From Alteribacter keqinensis (lineage in GTDB: Bacteria > Bacillota > Bacilli > Bacillales > Salisediminibacteriaceae), in contig NZ_RHIB01000001.1 in assembly GCF_003710255.1 (NCBI RefSeq), positions 1,612,001 to 1,676,000 of the forward strand: 64,000 nt of DNA, given 5' to 3'. The notes beneath the pieces were generated by a model. The model was not told where the DNA came from. It did no database searches and saw only the letters and a program-made list of their open reading frames with translations. The translations under genes and the position numbers were made by a program. Below, piece after piece: positions 7,188 through 15,803 of this stretch (its first letter is position 1; each line of letters opens with the position of its first letter).

Positions 7188-8183
7188 CTAGCTGATCTTA
7201 AATGCTATTTTTCCGAGCTGTTTTGCTTCTTCCAGCCTTTTAAACGCTTCTTCGTAGTCATCAAGATCATAAACCCGGTCCATCACAGGACGAATTTGGT
7301 GGGTCTGGATAAAGTCCAGCATCTGAATATACTCTTCATGGCTCCCCATCGTAGAGCCAAGCAGGTTGTACTGACCGTAGAAAAACTTCCTGAGATCCAT
7401 TTCCACTTTATCCCCTGTAGAAGAGCCGAATGTCACGATCGTCCCGCCTTTGCGAAGCGTATCAAGGGACTTGGTAAAGGTAGCAGCACCCACGCACTCA
7501 ATAACAAGATCCATCTCGCAGCCCCCGAGTCCCTTTTTCCAGTCTTCTGCGGAGTCCAAGGCCTTCTCAGCTCCGAGTTCAAGGGCTGTCTGGCGTTTTT
7601 CTTTTGAACGGCTGGATACATATACCTTCGCACCGGCCGCTTGGGCAAAAAGAAGCAGGAATGTTGCCACACCACTGCCGATGCCTGGAATAAACACGTT
7701 CATTCCGGCCTTCAGATTACCTCTTGTAAACAGTGCCCGGTAAGCGGTAAGTGCTGCGAGGGAAAAGACGCCTGCCTCTTCCCAGGATAGGTAATCTGGT
7801 TTTTTTACAACAGCCGAAGCTGGTACTGTTACATATTCAGCGAACGTTCCGTTGTTCGGAAAGCCCAGTACTTCAAACCACGAGGGTGGAGCATCACTGT
7901 TCTTTTCCCAGTACAGCCCTGGATTGACCATAACTTCGTCTCCTTGTGAAACGGCCGAAACATTATCACCGGTTGTGTCTACGATCCCTGCCCCGTCAGA
8001 CCCGATTACAAAAGGGGGATCTTCAGGATCGTGCCGGTCCAATACGAACAGATCCCGGTGATTGAGACCTGCTGTCCTCAGTCTGATCCGGACCTCGTCT
8101 TTTTTCGGTTCCGGCTTTGGCATGTCCTGAATCTGTGTGAGGCCTGCAAAGCCTTTTTTATCTTTGTGAACAACTGCTTTCAT
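7188..8183 (-). CDS. Zinc-independent MDR-family NAD(P)H:quinone reductase-like dehydrogenase
   Basis: Cytoplasmic medium-chain dehydrogenase/reductase of 331 residues. The GroES-like N-terminal domain (1-120) has GLNHRDLFV and VIGSDGAGIV, where alcohol dehydrogenases have GHE; loss of that zinc ligand points to the quinone-oxidoreductase side of the family. The Rossmann domain has VFIPGIGSGVATFLLLFAQA (about 145-165) for NAD(P)H, and the C-terminus keeps the usual GKIAFKI ending. The start at 8183 is set by GAGGAGG nine bases upstream; the longer frame lacks a ribosome site. The physiological substrate is unknown. Confidence 0.82.
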   Translation of the reverse strand: MKAVVHKDKKGFAGLTQIQDMPKPEPKKDEVRIRLRTAGLNHRDLFVLDRHDPEDPPFVIGSDGAGIVDTTGDNVSAVSQGDEVMVNPGLYWEKNSDAPPSWFEVLGFPNNGTFAEYVTVPASAVVKKPDYLSWEEAGVFSLAALTAYRALFTRGNLKAGMNVFIPGIGSGVATFLLLFAQAAGAKVYVSSRSKEKRQTALELGAEKALDSAEDWKKGLGGCEMDLVIECVGAATFTKSLDTLRKGGTIVTFGSSTGDKVEMDLRKFFYGQYNLLGSTMGSHEEYIQMLDFIQTHQIRPVMDRVYDLDDYEEAFKRLEEAKQLGKIAFKIS

Positions 8184-8391
8184 TCTTATCGTCCTCCTCA
8201 TAATTTGTGTTGATGACAGTATAGTAAATTTCCCTCCTTGTTTCACGCAAAGCAGATTCCCCGTCTATTTCACGGACTTCGTTGCCACTGCCTTTTCCAC
8301 TCTGCACCGCCTTCCCTCTTCTTTCCTCATTCATGTATATTCCCCCACGGTTAACAGAAACTACCTGTAACAAAAGCAGGAGGTGAGGAGA

Positions 8392-9918
8392 TTGGACAAG
8401 CGCAACGACGATATTGAAGAAACGTTACGCCCATATGAGGTGCCATTGTCAAATGACTTAACAAAAAATATCGACCAGCTCCTTACCTTTCTTGGACACA
8501 GCGAAGATATTGACGTTGCCAGATTTAATCACCTGCCCGTACCTTTTGCAGTCATTCATTTTGAAGCGATGAACAATGAAGATATGATAACGGATGCCAT
8601 TAACAGTCCTCTGATGAAATCACAGGATAGGAAAGCCGATTTATTTACAAGCGATCCGTCTCTTCTTTTCTCCAAGATTCAGGGAACAAAGTCTGTCCCT
8701 CTCCACACTTTTAAGGACCTTATTGAAGAACTTCTTCACGGAAACGTTATTGTCCTGGTGGAAGGCTGCACGATTGGCTATGGTGTGCATGGATTTTTAG
8801 TGGAAACCCGAAATGTAGACGAGCCGCAGAACCAGACCGTAATCAGAGGCCCAAAGGAAGGGTTTGTCGAGAATATCAACGTAAACTCTTCCCTTCTTCG
8901 AAGAAAAATCAGGAATCCCCAGCTTCGCTTTAAAACCATGACGGTCGGCAGAAGCACCCAGACAGAAATACGTCTGTGCTACCTGGAAGACGAGGTAGAC
9001 AAAGACGTTTTAAATGAAGTGATCCGGCGAATCGAAAACATCCGTACAGAAGAAGTTTATGAAAGCGGCATGCTTGAAGAACTGATCGATGACTATGGAA
9101 AAAAACACCGCTGGTACAGCCCGTTCCCTGTTGCACGTACGACGGAGCGCCCCGACACGGTCTCCTCTGAAATCCAGGAAGGAAAGGTAGCTGTGATTGT
9201 AGACGGCACACCATTTGTCCTTGTGTACCCGATGACGTTTCTTTCCTATTTTCAGGCAGCGGAAGATTACTACCAGCGCTTTGATTTTGCCTCCTTTATC
9301 CGGTTTATCCGTCTCGGGGCATTTGGGATCAGCTTGTATCTTCCTTCCCTTTATATAGCCATTACTACGTATCATCCGGAGCTTGTTGCTACAGATCTTC
9401 TAATCAACCTGGCCGCGCAGCGGGAGGGCATTCCTTTTCCCGCTTTTATTGAAACCCTGTTAATGGAAGTCATCTTTGAAATCCTCCGGGAAGGCGGCGT
9501 CCGGATGCCGAGGACGATCGGTCCTGCAATTTCGATTGTAGGGGCGATTGTTCTCGGGGATTCCGCTGTGCGTGCCGGTCTCGTGAGTCCAGCTATCGTC
9601 ATTGTCGTGTCACTCACAGCAATATCCAGCTTCGTGGCACCTGCCTACAATTTTTCCATTTCAGCCCGGATTCTCCGGTTTGTCATGATGATATTTGCTG
9701 CGACTACCGGCCTTTACGGTGTGATGTTTTTCAGTACGATCCTGCTCATCCATCTGTGCTCGCTGGATTCCATGGGAAAACCTTATTTTTCACCTATTGC
9801 CCCGATTAATTTTAAACATCATAAAGACGGCTTTTTCCGCTTTCCACTCTGGGTGAAAAACGTCCCGTTTCTCCGCCCCTGGATTCAGCATAAGGCAAAA
9901 AAGGAGAATACCGGATGA
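8392..9918 (+). CDS. Spore germination receptor A subunit (GerA/GerKA family)
   Basis: Inner spore-membrane subunit of a germinant receptor, 508 residues. The first 270 or so residues are soluble, including the family's long N-terminal domains with VEGCTIGYGVHGFLVETRNV and VIRGPKEGF. The rest holds about five membrane helices with FRFPLWVKN-type sequence near the end. GGAGGTGAGGAGATTG places a TTG start at 8392; an in-frame GTG at 8383 overlaps the ribosome site and is unlikely. It is the first gene of a four-gene operon and overlaps the next by four bases (ATGA). Receptors of this class sense amino acids or nucleosides and trigger ion release. The germinant here cannot be predicted. Confidence 0.93.
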   Translation: MDKRNDDIEETLRPYEVPLSNDLTKNIDQLLTFLGHSEDIDVARFNHLPVPFAVIHFEAMNNEDMITDAINSPLMKSQDRKADLFTSDPSLLFSKIQGTKSVPLHTFKDLIEELLHGNVIVLVEGCTIGYGVHGFLVETRNVDEPQNQTVIRGPKEGFVENINVNSSLLRRKIRNPQLRFKTMTVGRSTQTEIRLCYLEDEVDKDVLNEVIRRIENIRTEEVYESGMLEELIDDYGKKHRWYSPFPVARTTERPDTVSSEIQEGKVAVIVDGTPFVLVYPMTFLSYFQAAEDYYQRFDFASFIRFIRLGAFGISLYLPSLYIAITTYHPELVATDLLINLAAQREGIPFPAFIETLLMEVIFEILREGGVRMPRTIGPAISIVGAIVLGDSAVRAGLVSPAIVIVVSLTAISSFVAPAYNFSISARILRFVMMIFAATTGLYGVMFFSTILLIHLCSLDSMGKPYFSPIAPINFKHHKDGFFRFPLWVKNVPFLRPWIQHKAKKENTG

Positions 9919-11120
9919 TAAAGTTTGCAAAATGGATAATTACATTAGCCATAACCGTTTCTATTTGTACCGGATGCGGAGACAAAATGGAGCTTGATCA
10001 GCTCGCTGTCGTTGTTGCAATAGGCATTGACCAGGTGGAAGACTCGGAGGATTTTGAAGTCTCTTTTCAAATCATTAACCCCCACGGTGCCTCTGCCCGG
10101 GTGGCTACAGAAGGCGGGGGAAGTGAAGACGCTTCTGTCTTTACGTTTACGACACGGGGAAAAACCCTGGTGGAAGCGGTTGACCTCGCTAAAAACATTG
10201 CACCGAGACGGCTGTTTTTTTCACATATGTACTACATAATTATCGGTGAGAATTTTGCAAGAGAGACCGGAATTAATCGGGTTTTCGACTTTGTGGAACG
10301 GGACCAGCAAATGCGGATGCAGTTTCTCGCATTTATCGCCAAAGACACAACTGCAAAAGACATGTTGTCTGTTTTCACACCTCTTGATGAAAACCCTGCA
10401 AAATCGGTAAGGGACAGAGTGATGGTTGCCTCCGGTTCCCTTGGTATTTCAGGGCATCTTACGTTAGCCGACGCAATACGTGCTTATGTAAAGGAAGACC
10501 ATCACCCGATCCTGCTGGGACTTAGAAATATTTCCAGTGAGAACAGTGACAATACAGAGGTTTTAAGTAACATTGACGAACATTCCTTCTCCCTTGACGG
10601 GCTGGCTGTTTTTAAAGATGACAAGCTGGTGGACTGGATGAATACCCAGGAGTCTCAGGGATGGGTGTTTTTAAACAACCTTGTAAAGGACCGCACTATT
10701 TTTGACACGAAGTGTGAAGGAGGATATACAGGTGTTCGTGTTCACTCTTTGAATGAGACTGTTAAAGCTGCTGTAAAAAACGGCAAACCCCACTTTACAA
10801 TCAGCCTGACAGGGAAGGGCTACATGCTGGAAACATCCTGTGATCTGGATATTGGCGACCCTGAGGACTTCAAAAAGATTAAAGAGGCAGTTAATGATGA
10901 ACTGAGAAATGAAATACAAATGACCATTGATAAATCAAGGGAACTCGGGTTTGATGTGGTTGGTTTTTCTGAATGGTTTCACAACCAGCAGCCAAAGAAA
11001 TGGAAGGAATGGGAAGGTGACTGGTTTCACCACTTACAGGAAGGAGAAATCGTTCTTAACGTTGACATTGACCTGACTAATACAGGAATGAGGTTTAATT
11101 CTCTAAATGAAGCCAAATAA
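9915..11120 (+). CDS. Spore germination receptor C subunit, lipoprotein (GerAC family)
   Basis: Lipoprotein of 401 residues anchored to the inner spore membrane through Cys21 (signal peptide ending SICTGC). The mature part starts with LDQLAVVVAIGIDQ, the usual opening of GerAC-family proteins, and goes on with the family motifs TTRGKTLVEAVDLAKNIAPR and FSHMYYIIIGENFA. Domain III at the end includes ELGFDVVGFSEWFH. Its ATG overlaps the stop of the A subunit. In most gerA-type operons the C gene comes last; here it is second. Confidence 0.93.
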   Translation: MIKFAKWIITLAITVSICTGCGDKMELDQLAVVVAIGIDQVEDSEDFEVSFQIINPHGASARVATEGGGSEDASVFTFTTRGKTLVEAVDLAKNIAPRRLFFSHMYYIIIGENFARETGINRVFDFVERDQQMRMQFLAFIAKDTTAKDMLSVFTPLDENPAKSVRDRVMVASGSLGISGHLTLADAIRAYVKEDHHPILLGLRNISSENSDNTEVLSNIDEHSFSLDGLAVFKDDKLVDWMNTQESQGWVFLNNLVKDRTIFDTKCEGGYTGVRVHSLNETVKAAVKNGKPHFTISLTGKGYMLETSCDLDIGDPEDFKKIKEAVNDELRNEIQMTIDKSRELGFDVVGFSEWFHNQQPKKWKEWEGDWFHHLQEGEIVLNVDIDLTNTGMRFNSLNEAK

Positions 11121-11280
11121 GCGTAAGCAAAAGAAACCTTCACAAGTGACGCTGATATTCACATGGGCCTTCACTGCTCTGTACACAATCTCTTATTTAA
11201 ATAAAAAAGACTGGCTCCCGTTTACTGCCTGGATCCGCCGTCTTTATGAGCCGTTGTACCACTACTTCTTTGGAGGATAA
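11107..11280 (+). CDS. Small membrane protein embedded in the germination operon (57 aa)
   Basis: A 57-residue frame starting at an ATG inside the last codons of the C-subunit gene and ending six bases before the B-subunit gene, so it is translationally coupled on both sides. It begins MKPNKRKQKKPSQ (strongly basic, cytoplasmic), then has one hydrophobic stretch (VTLIFTWAFTALYTISYL), then KKDWLPFTAWIRRLYEPLYH and an aromatic end HYFFGG. Some gerA-type operons of Bacillus encode a small accessory D protein that modulates germination. This protein is shorter and has one rather than two helices, so it is a candidate analogue, not a clear member. The coding evidence is its tight fit in the operon. 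Confidence 0.65.
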   Translation: MKPNKRKQKKPSQVTLIFTWAFTALYTISYLNKKDWLPFTAWIRRLYEPLYHYFFGG

Positions 11281-11285
11281 CATCC

Positions 11286-12416
11286 ATGAAGCATACTATT
11301 AACCGCTGGCAGTTTGCTCTGTTAGTCGCCAATTTTATTGTAGGAAGTTCTCTTTTGATGGCCCCTTCGGCAGCCGCTATGTTCGCCGAACAGGATGCAT
11401 GGATAAGTATGGGAGGAGCAGGCCTCATCGGAATCGGGATAAACACGGTACTCTTCCTCCTTTTAAAAAAATACAATTATACGTCTATTTTCCACATTAT
11501 TGAGCTCGTTTCCGGCAAATGGATCGGAACTATTGTTAACCTGGTCCTTATCTTTGCAGGGGTGCACTTAGCCGCTCTTGTCATGCGGAATTTCTCGAAT
11601 TTCGTAAACATTGTCGCATTGCCTGAAACATCCATCCACGTTGTCATTTTCATGGCGCTCATACTCATCGTGTATTCCGTAAGCAAAGGCGTGCAGAATA
11701 TCGGCAGAGTAAATGAGGTCGTACTTCCCGTTATGATCTTGGTGGTCACAGGCACTCTTCTTGTTGTTCTGAACAAATTCCATTGGGATTTTCTCCTACC
11801 AGTACTGGATAAAGGCTGGCTTCCGGTAATGGAAGGCATCCATCCCCTTGTAGGCTTTCCATTTGTGGAGATGATGTTATTTTCAGCCCTTGCCACATAT
11901 GTGTCAGATAAAAAACATTTAATTACGTATACACTCGTAGCGATTGGATTCTCTGGTAGTGTTTTAATGCTTGCCATCGTTGTTACATTAGGGGTTGAAG
12001 GTCCGTTCCTTGCCGGACGGGAAACGTACGCTACCTATTCAATGGCACGCAGTATCGAAATCGGCGAACTGTTCCAAAGAGTTGAAGCAGCCATCGGGAT
12101 TGTATGGCTTCTTTCATTAATTGTAAAAATAACTGTATGTTTTCTTGCTGTCATTCTCGGTCTTCAGCATATAAGCAAAAAAGAAACGTACACCTCTTTT
12201 ATGCTGCCTGTAGCGATTCTCATTTGGGCCATGAGTGAACATCTTCATCCGGATATTGTAGACTTTACTGATTTCGTTTTGAAAAACTGGACGTTCTACT
12301 GGCTGACTGTCTATGGGATTGTCATTGCCGTTCTTGTGAGCGGAATTGTGATGAAAAAGCACCGCTTTACAAAGGAAAACACGACACACTTACAGGGAGG
12401 GGCGGAAGGGAAATGA
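11286..12416 (+). CDS. Spore germination receptor B subunit (GerAB family permease)
   Basis: Polytopic inner spore-membrane protein of 376 residues with about ten transmembrane helices, related to the APC amino-acid transporters. The first helix region RWQFALLVANFIVGSSLLMAPS matches GerAB-family N-termini, and HPLVGFPFVEMMLFSAL lies in the centre. In this family the B subunit forms the germinant-binding site. GGAGG lies nine bases upstream of the ATG. It is the last gene of the A-C-small-B operon. Confidence 0.93.
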   Translation: MKHTINRWQFALLVANFIVGSSLLMAPSAAAMFAEQDAWISMGGAGLIGIGINTVLFLLLKKYNYTSIFHIIELVSGKWIGTIVNLVLIFAGVHLAALVMRNFSNFVNIVALPETSIHVVIFMALILIVYSVSKGVQNIGRVNEVVLPVMILVVTGTLLVVLNKFHWDFLLPVLDKGWLPVMEGIHPLVGFPFVEMMLFSALATYVSDKKHLITYTLVAIGFSGSVLMLAIVVTLGVEGPFLAGRETYATYSMARSIEIGELFQRVEAAIGIVWLLSLIVKITVCFLAVILGLQHISKKETYTSFMLPVAILIWAMSEHLHPDIVDFTDFVLKNWTFYWLTVYGIVIAVLVSGIVMKKHRFTKENTTHLQGGAEGK

Positions 12417-12440
12417 GGTTGACCGCCCCCAGCCTTCCCC

Positions 12441-12979
12441 TTAGAAACATGCAGTCCATTCAGCAAAGGATGCAATACAACTTTCAAGAACCTCGATCGT
12501 TTTTTCATCTGTGACCTTATTGTCCCCGAGCCGCTTATGAGCGGTGCCGATAAAGACTTCTGGCTGACTCATCACAAACGATCCGCACGCAGCCAGGGTC
12601 TGCTTGACCTGGACCTGAGCGAGTGCCGTTCCCTGGGCACCTGGTGAAGCACCGATTACTGCAGCTGTTTTTTTATCCAGTACATTTTCATGTGTAATAC
12701 TTCCTGCCCAGTCCAGGGCGTTCTTTAGTACTCCGGGCATGCCCCGGCTGTATTCAGGGGTAACGATAAAGACACCGTCCGCATGTTTGATCAGGTCTTT
12801 AAACCTTTTCACTTCCTCAGGGTCTCCTCCCTCTTCCAGGTCCCCGTTAAAGAGGGGCAGACCTCCGATACTCACAATCTCCAAATCCAATGTGTTCCCG
12901 CTCAGCCTCTTCACTTCATTTAATACACTTTATTTATCGATTTTTTCCTGAGGCTTCCTGCAATTCCGATTATTTTCAT
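12441..12979 (-). pseudogene. NADPH-dependent FMN reductase, frameshifted near the N-terminus
   Basis: Flavodoxin-like reductase of the azoreductase/ArsH/YieF group. A ribosome site (GGAGG) and ATG at 12979 open a frame reading MKIIGIAGSLRKKSINKVY, the expected FMN-phosphate loop, which stops after 19 codons at about 12920. The rest of the protein continues in a different frame as VLNEVKRLSGNTLDLEIVS and runs to 12441, keeping PEYSRGMPGVLKNALDW and GASPGAQGTALAQVQ. One missing base near 12925-12932 restores a normal protein of about 178 residues. It is either a recent pseudogene or a sequencing error. An internal GTG at 12914 gives a 157-residue frame, but that would lack the flavin-binding loop. 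Confidence 0.8.
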
Positions 12980-13118
12980 AGACGTGACCTCCATTCGTTT
13001 ATTGTCTATTCCCCCGGGCAGCTCCTTTCAATCCCAGGCAATTACATTGACGATGCTGCAGGCTTTCCATTAAGATAAAGAAAGGAATATTTCCAGACGC
13101 GAAATAATTAACAGACAC

Positions 13119-13146
13119 GGCGCCCGTTTATGGTTGCGCCTTTTCT
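13119..13146 (+). terminator. Small hairpin upstream of the MFS gene
   Basis: GGCGC pairs with GCGCC around a 12-base loop and is followed by TTTTCT, 37 bases before the MFS start. It could be a leader attenuator or a leftover terminator. The stem is only five base pairs. Confidence 0.35.
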
Positions 13147-13182
13147 CTTGGTTTAAAATGTCTTTTAGAAAGTAGGATCCTC

Positions 13183-14568
13183 ATGCAGCACCAATCAAGC
13201 CACGATGAACCAAACGTGGACCCGAAACTCACATCACGACTCATTTTGTTATTATGTACTGTCCTTATTTTTACCGTTATGAACGGCACGATGTTTAATG
13301 TGGCCATTCCTGATATTGCGGAGCATTTCAATCTCCTCCCGTCCCAGGTAAGCTGGGTGATGACAGGATATATTCTCGTCTTTTCCATCGGCTCCCTTAT
13401 GTATGGAAAGCTGGCTGATATTTATCCGATTAAAAACATCCTCACCTTCGGACTGATCATGTTTGCTTCAGGTGCAACATTGGGGCTTGTGGCACCAAAC
13501 TATCCGACTCTCCTTGCAGCACGGATTATTCAAGCAATGGGCGGCGCAACAATCCCCGCTCTTGCTTTTATCATTCCCGCCCGGTTTATTCCCGGTGAGC
13601 GGGGGCGGGTGTTTGGAATTATTTCCTCCACTGTAGCCTTCGCTTCCGGAGTAGGCCCGATTGCCGGCGGTGTGATCGGCGGCGTCCTTAGCTGGCGCTT
13701 CCTGTTTATTTTTTCCATGCTGGCGGTTCTGGCTATTCCGTTTTTACGCCGCTGGATTCCTGATGAAGAGAAACGGCCCGGTGTTGTTGACGTGCCGGGA
13801 GCTGTGTTTATTGCCTCGACGGTAGCCGGGCTCCTCGTGTTTATTACAACCGGCATGTGGTGGGCGACGATCCTGTTTGCCGTCGGACTCGTATTGTTTA
13901 TCTGGCGCACCATGACGGCAGAACACCCGTTCATCAAGCCGTCATTGTTAAAAAACAAGCGCTATGCCGTCACTGTGGCAACGAGTTTTATGGGCACGAG
14001 TGTTTTGTTCGGAATGATTTTTATTATCCCCATCATGCTCAGAGATTTGAACGAGCTGAACACGCTCGCGATCGGACTCGTTCTTTTCCCCGGAGCCATG
14101 GCAGCGGGACTCATTGGTCAGGCAGGGGGCAGGCTCGTAGACCGAAAAGGAAGTGTTCCGGTCGTCAAGCTCGCCCTTATCCTCGTGGCAGCGGGAACGC
14201 TGTGTATTTCCACCTTTGCCGGTTATAACCCGGTCGTCATTGCAGCCTGTCTGTTAATTACGTATTTAGGGTTCCCGCTCATTCAAAGTTCAACAGCCAA
14301 CCTTCTGTCCACGATCGTTTCAAAAAAGGAAACAGGTGTCGGTATCGGACTGTTCAACCTGTTGAACTTCATGAGTGCCGCCATCGGCAGTGCAGTCTAT
14401 GGTCGTATCCTGGATATGGAGTCGGCTGCCATTCTGTTCAACCCTTTTGCACGCCAGGGGGAGAATGTGATTTACACAAACCTGTTTTTAAGTCTGTCCA
14501 TTATTGCTCTTCTCGCCCTCACTCTGTTTACACGAAAATTTAAGGAAGAACCACTTCCAAGGGATTAG
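13183..14568 (+). CDS. MFS drug/proton antiporter, DHA2 (Tet(L)/QacA-like) family
   Basis: Membrane exporter of 461 residues with about 14 predicted helices. VTGY-type sequence (SWVMTGYILVFSIGSLMYGKLAD) matches motif A/D1 of the DHA2 family, and ARFIPGERGRVFGIISSTVAFASGVGPIAGGVIG is close in layout to motif C and its surroundings in Tet(K)/Tet(L) (positions about 13580-13690). Relatives exchange H+ (or Na+/K+) for drugs; Tet(L) of B. subtilis also serves Na+ and alkali tolerance, which would suit this organism. The substrate is not determined. The ribosome site AGTAGG is modest, and the gene stands alone upstream of a mobile element. Confidence 0.85.
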   Translation: MQHQSSHDEPNVDPKLTSRLILLLCTVLIFTVMNGTMFNVAIPDIAEHFNLLPSQVSWVMTGYILVFSIGSLMYGKLADIYPIKNILTFGLIMFASGATLGLVAPNYPTLLAARIIQAMGGATIPALAFIIPARFIPGERGRVFGIISSTVAFASGVGPIAGGVIGGVLSWRFLFIFSMLAVLAIPFLRRWIPDEEKRPGVVDVPGAVFIASTVAGLLVFITTGMWWATILFAVGLVLFIWRTMTAEHPFIKPSLLKNKRYAVTVATSFMGTSVLFGMIFIIPIMLRDLNELNTLAIGLVLFPGAMAAGLIGQAGGRLVDRKGSVPVVKLALILVAAGTLCISTFAGYNPVVIAACLLITYLGFPLIQSSTANLLSTIVSKKETGVGIGLFNLLNFMSAAIGSAVYGRILDMESAAILFNPFARQGENVIYTNLFLSLSIIALLALTLFTRKFKEEPLPRD

Positions 14569-14600
14569 AAGGTGCTTTGCGATTGCTCATAGTTCATGAT

Positions 14601-15115
14601 GAGCGGGACATAAAATAAAGTGTTAAGCTGAGCATCCGAACCATGCACGAACATAGCGGATGAAATATACGCAGACTCCTGCGGCATGAAAAGCAATGGT
14701 GACCCCACCGTGCACAGGAAGCTACTTAAAAAGCCAAAGCCTGATAACGTCACCACTTTAGTGCCTGATTGCAACAAAAAATGGACTTTGCTTTTATGAT
14801 GTACTAAAGATTATTGTTGTTAAAAAAGTGTTGATTGGTGCGAATGCGCGACACTCCTGCGGGAAAAGCGAGTTCCGGGGAGACCCCGGAAGCGCAAAGC
14901 GCTGAGGAGGCTCTCGAACCGCCTGCGGAAAGGGAGCGCAATGAGTAGAAATCAACACCTAATTTTAGTGAGCATATTTTAAAAGAATAAACTTTCTCAG
15001 TGGTCTTTCATAGCATGCGGAGGCCGCGGAAAACGAATATATTTCAGATGCGATTTATTTGCAACGCATATTGTTTGTTCTGATTTTCGTTGACTAAAAC
15101 ACTTATGTCCCAGTC
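14601..15115. mobile_element. MITE-like element with GGGACA inverted ends (copy 2)
   Basis: The left end begins GCGGGACATAAAATAAAG, continuing TGTTAAGCTGAGCATCCG; the right end, in reverse complement, begins GAGACTGGGACATAAGTG. These match the ends of the element at 1098-1508. The interior keeps the ATAGCGGATGAAATATACGCA and CTCCTGCGG words on the left and the GAATATATTTCAGATGCG word on the right. A separate repeat (14775-14958) has inserted in the middle. No transposase is encoded. Together they fill the gap 14569-15184, where I see no gene. Confidence 0.75.
14775..14958 (+). repeat. GC-rich interspersed repeat, full copy nested in the MITE
   Basis: It starts TGCAACAAAAAATGGACTTT and its core is bounded by inverted GTGTTGATT (14828-14836) and AATCAACAC (14950-14958). 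The core contains ACTCCTGCGGGAAAAGCGAG, GGGGAGACCCC, GAGGAGGCTC and GCGGAAAGGGAGCGCAATGAG. The copy at 53938-54127 on the other strand is nearly the same over about 190 bp. Confidence 0.75.
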
Positions 15116-15184
15116 TCTTCTTTTATTTGCGCAAAATGTCAGAAAAAGAGGAAAAGTATTCGCGATTCTCTCTTTCCAAATGAA

Positions 15185-15198
15185 TGAAAGCGTTTTAA
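15185..15198 (+). promoter_or_regulatory. Catabolite-response-like (cre) site
   Basis: TGAAAGCGTTTTAA fits the CcpA consensus TGWAARCGYTWNCW at all but one position. It lies about 115 bases upstream of the 22-codon frame at 15315. This is a single match in AT-rich DNA, so it could be chance. Confidence 0.35.
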
Positions 15199-15314
15199 AA
15201 TAGAGGGGATTAGGTTACACACTCAAAACAGGTCAATAATCATCACACACACCCTGCAGCAAACCCAGTATGCACCTTTATTTTTGCCTGTTTTTAAGGG
15301 AGGGCTTGAGTACT

Positions 15315-15383
15315 ATGAAAAAAACACTCGCCGTGCTCGGCGTCATCTTCTTATTTGCCATTGTTGGACACTTTTTCGCATAG
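15315..15383 (+). CDS. Possible 22-residue hydrophobic peptide
   Basis: The frame MKKTLAVLGVIFLFAIVGHF + FA has a typical basic start and a single hydrophobic helix. A strong GGGAGGG ribosome site lies ten bases upstream and a terminator follows within 30 bases (15410-15455), so the unit looks like a complete small gene. It resembles the tiny single-helix membrane peptides of Bacillus, such as those made during sporulation. I know of no specific family match. It could also be a chance frame. Confidence 0.5.
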   Translation: MKKTLAVLGVIFLFAIVGHFFA

Positions 15384-15409
15384 GAAAGCTACAGCCATTG
15401 ATTGCAGAC

Positions 15410-15455
15410 AAAAAAGAGCCATGCCCGGATTATAAATCGGACAAGGCTCTTTTTA
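15410..15455. terminator. Bidirectional intrinsic terminator
   Basis: AAAAAGAGCC pairs with GGCTCTTTTT around a 24-base loop that contains a further GATT/AATC pairing. It separates the small plus-strand peptide gene from the minus-strand gene at 15453-15680. Confidence 0.85.
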
Positions 15456-15680
15456 TATTGATGTATCAAACCGTTTTCCTTTACCTGTAATCTCACGTTC
15501 GCAGGCAATTGCTTGCTTTCGTCTTTCCATGTTCGTCACCTGCCGTTCAAAATAGTTCCGGTGGCGGATGCTGTCCACCCTTTCGGTTTTCGGCACGGTG
15601 TAAATCAAAGGTGTACTCGGCAATTGCCGATTCGCATAAAGAAAACTCTGTTCGTCACGTACTGGAGGAACATATCCCAT
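15453..15680 (-). CDS. Small conserved-type hypothetical protein (75 aa)
   Basis: A 75-residue soluble, basic protein starting MGYVPPVRDEQSFLYANRQL. I have the impression of similar small Bacillus proteins beginning MGYI.PV...Q...YANR, but cannot confirm a family. GAGGTG lies seven bases before the ATG, and a bidirectional terminator overlaps the 3' end, both of which support a real gene. The remainder is rich in Arg, Glu and Gln and is probably helical. It is divergent from the helicase gene. Function unknown. Confidence 0.65.
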   Translation of the reverse strand: MGYVPPVRDEQSFLYANRQLPSTPLIYTVPKTERVDSIRHRNYFERQVTNMERRKQAIACEREITGKGKRFDTSI

Positions 15681-15803
15681 AACGAATCACCTCAGTCTCT
15701 ATTTACCCCTTATCTCTTTGCCCAAAACACCTAGTGAAACACCCTCAATTCTCTGGTAAGATGAATAGGCTATGTCATTTTCTAATAGAAAGTTCGGGGT
15801 GCA

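Noticed and set aside
8158-8334. 58-codon minus-strand frame upstream of the dehydrogenase, starting MNEERRGKAVQ behind GGGGGA
   Set aside because: It overlaps the first codons of the dehydrogenase in another frame, and its composition looks like non-coding DNA. The ribosome site match may be chance.
11477-11977. 166-codon minus-strand frame
   Set aside because: It is a shadow of the germination B-subunit gene, with low-complexity Thr/Met-rich translation.
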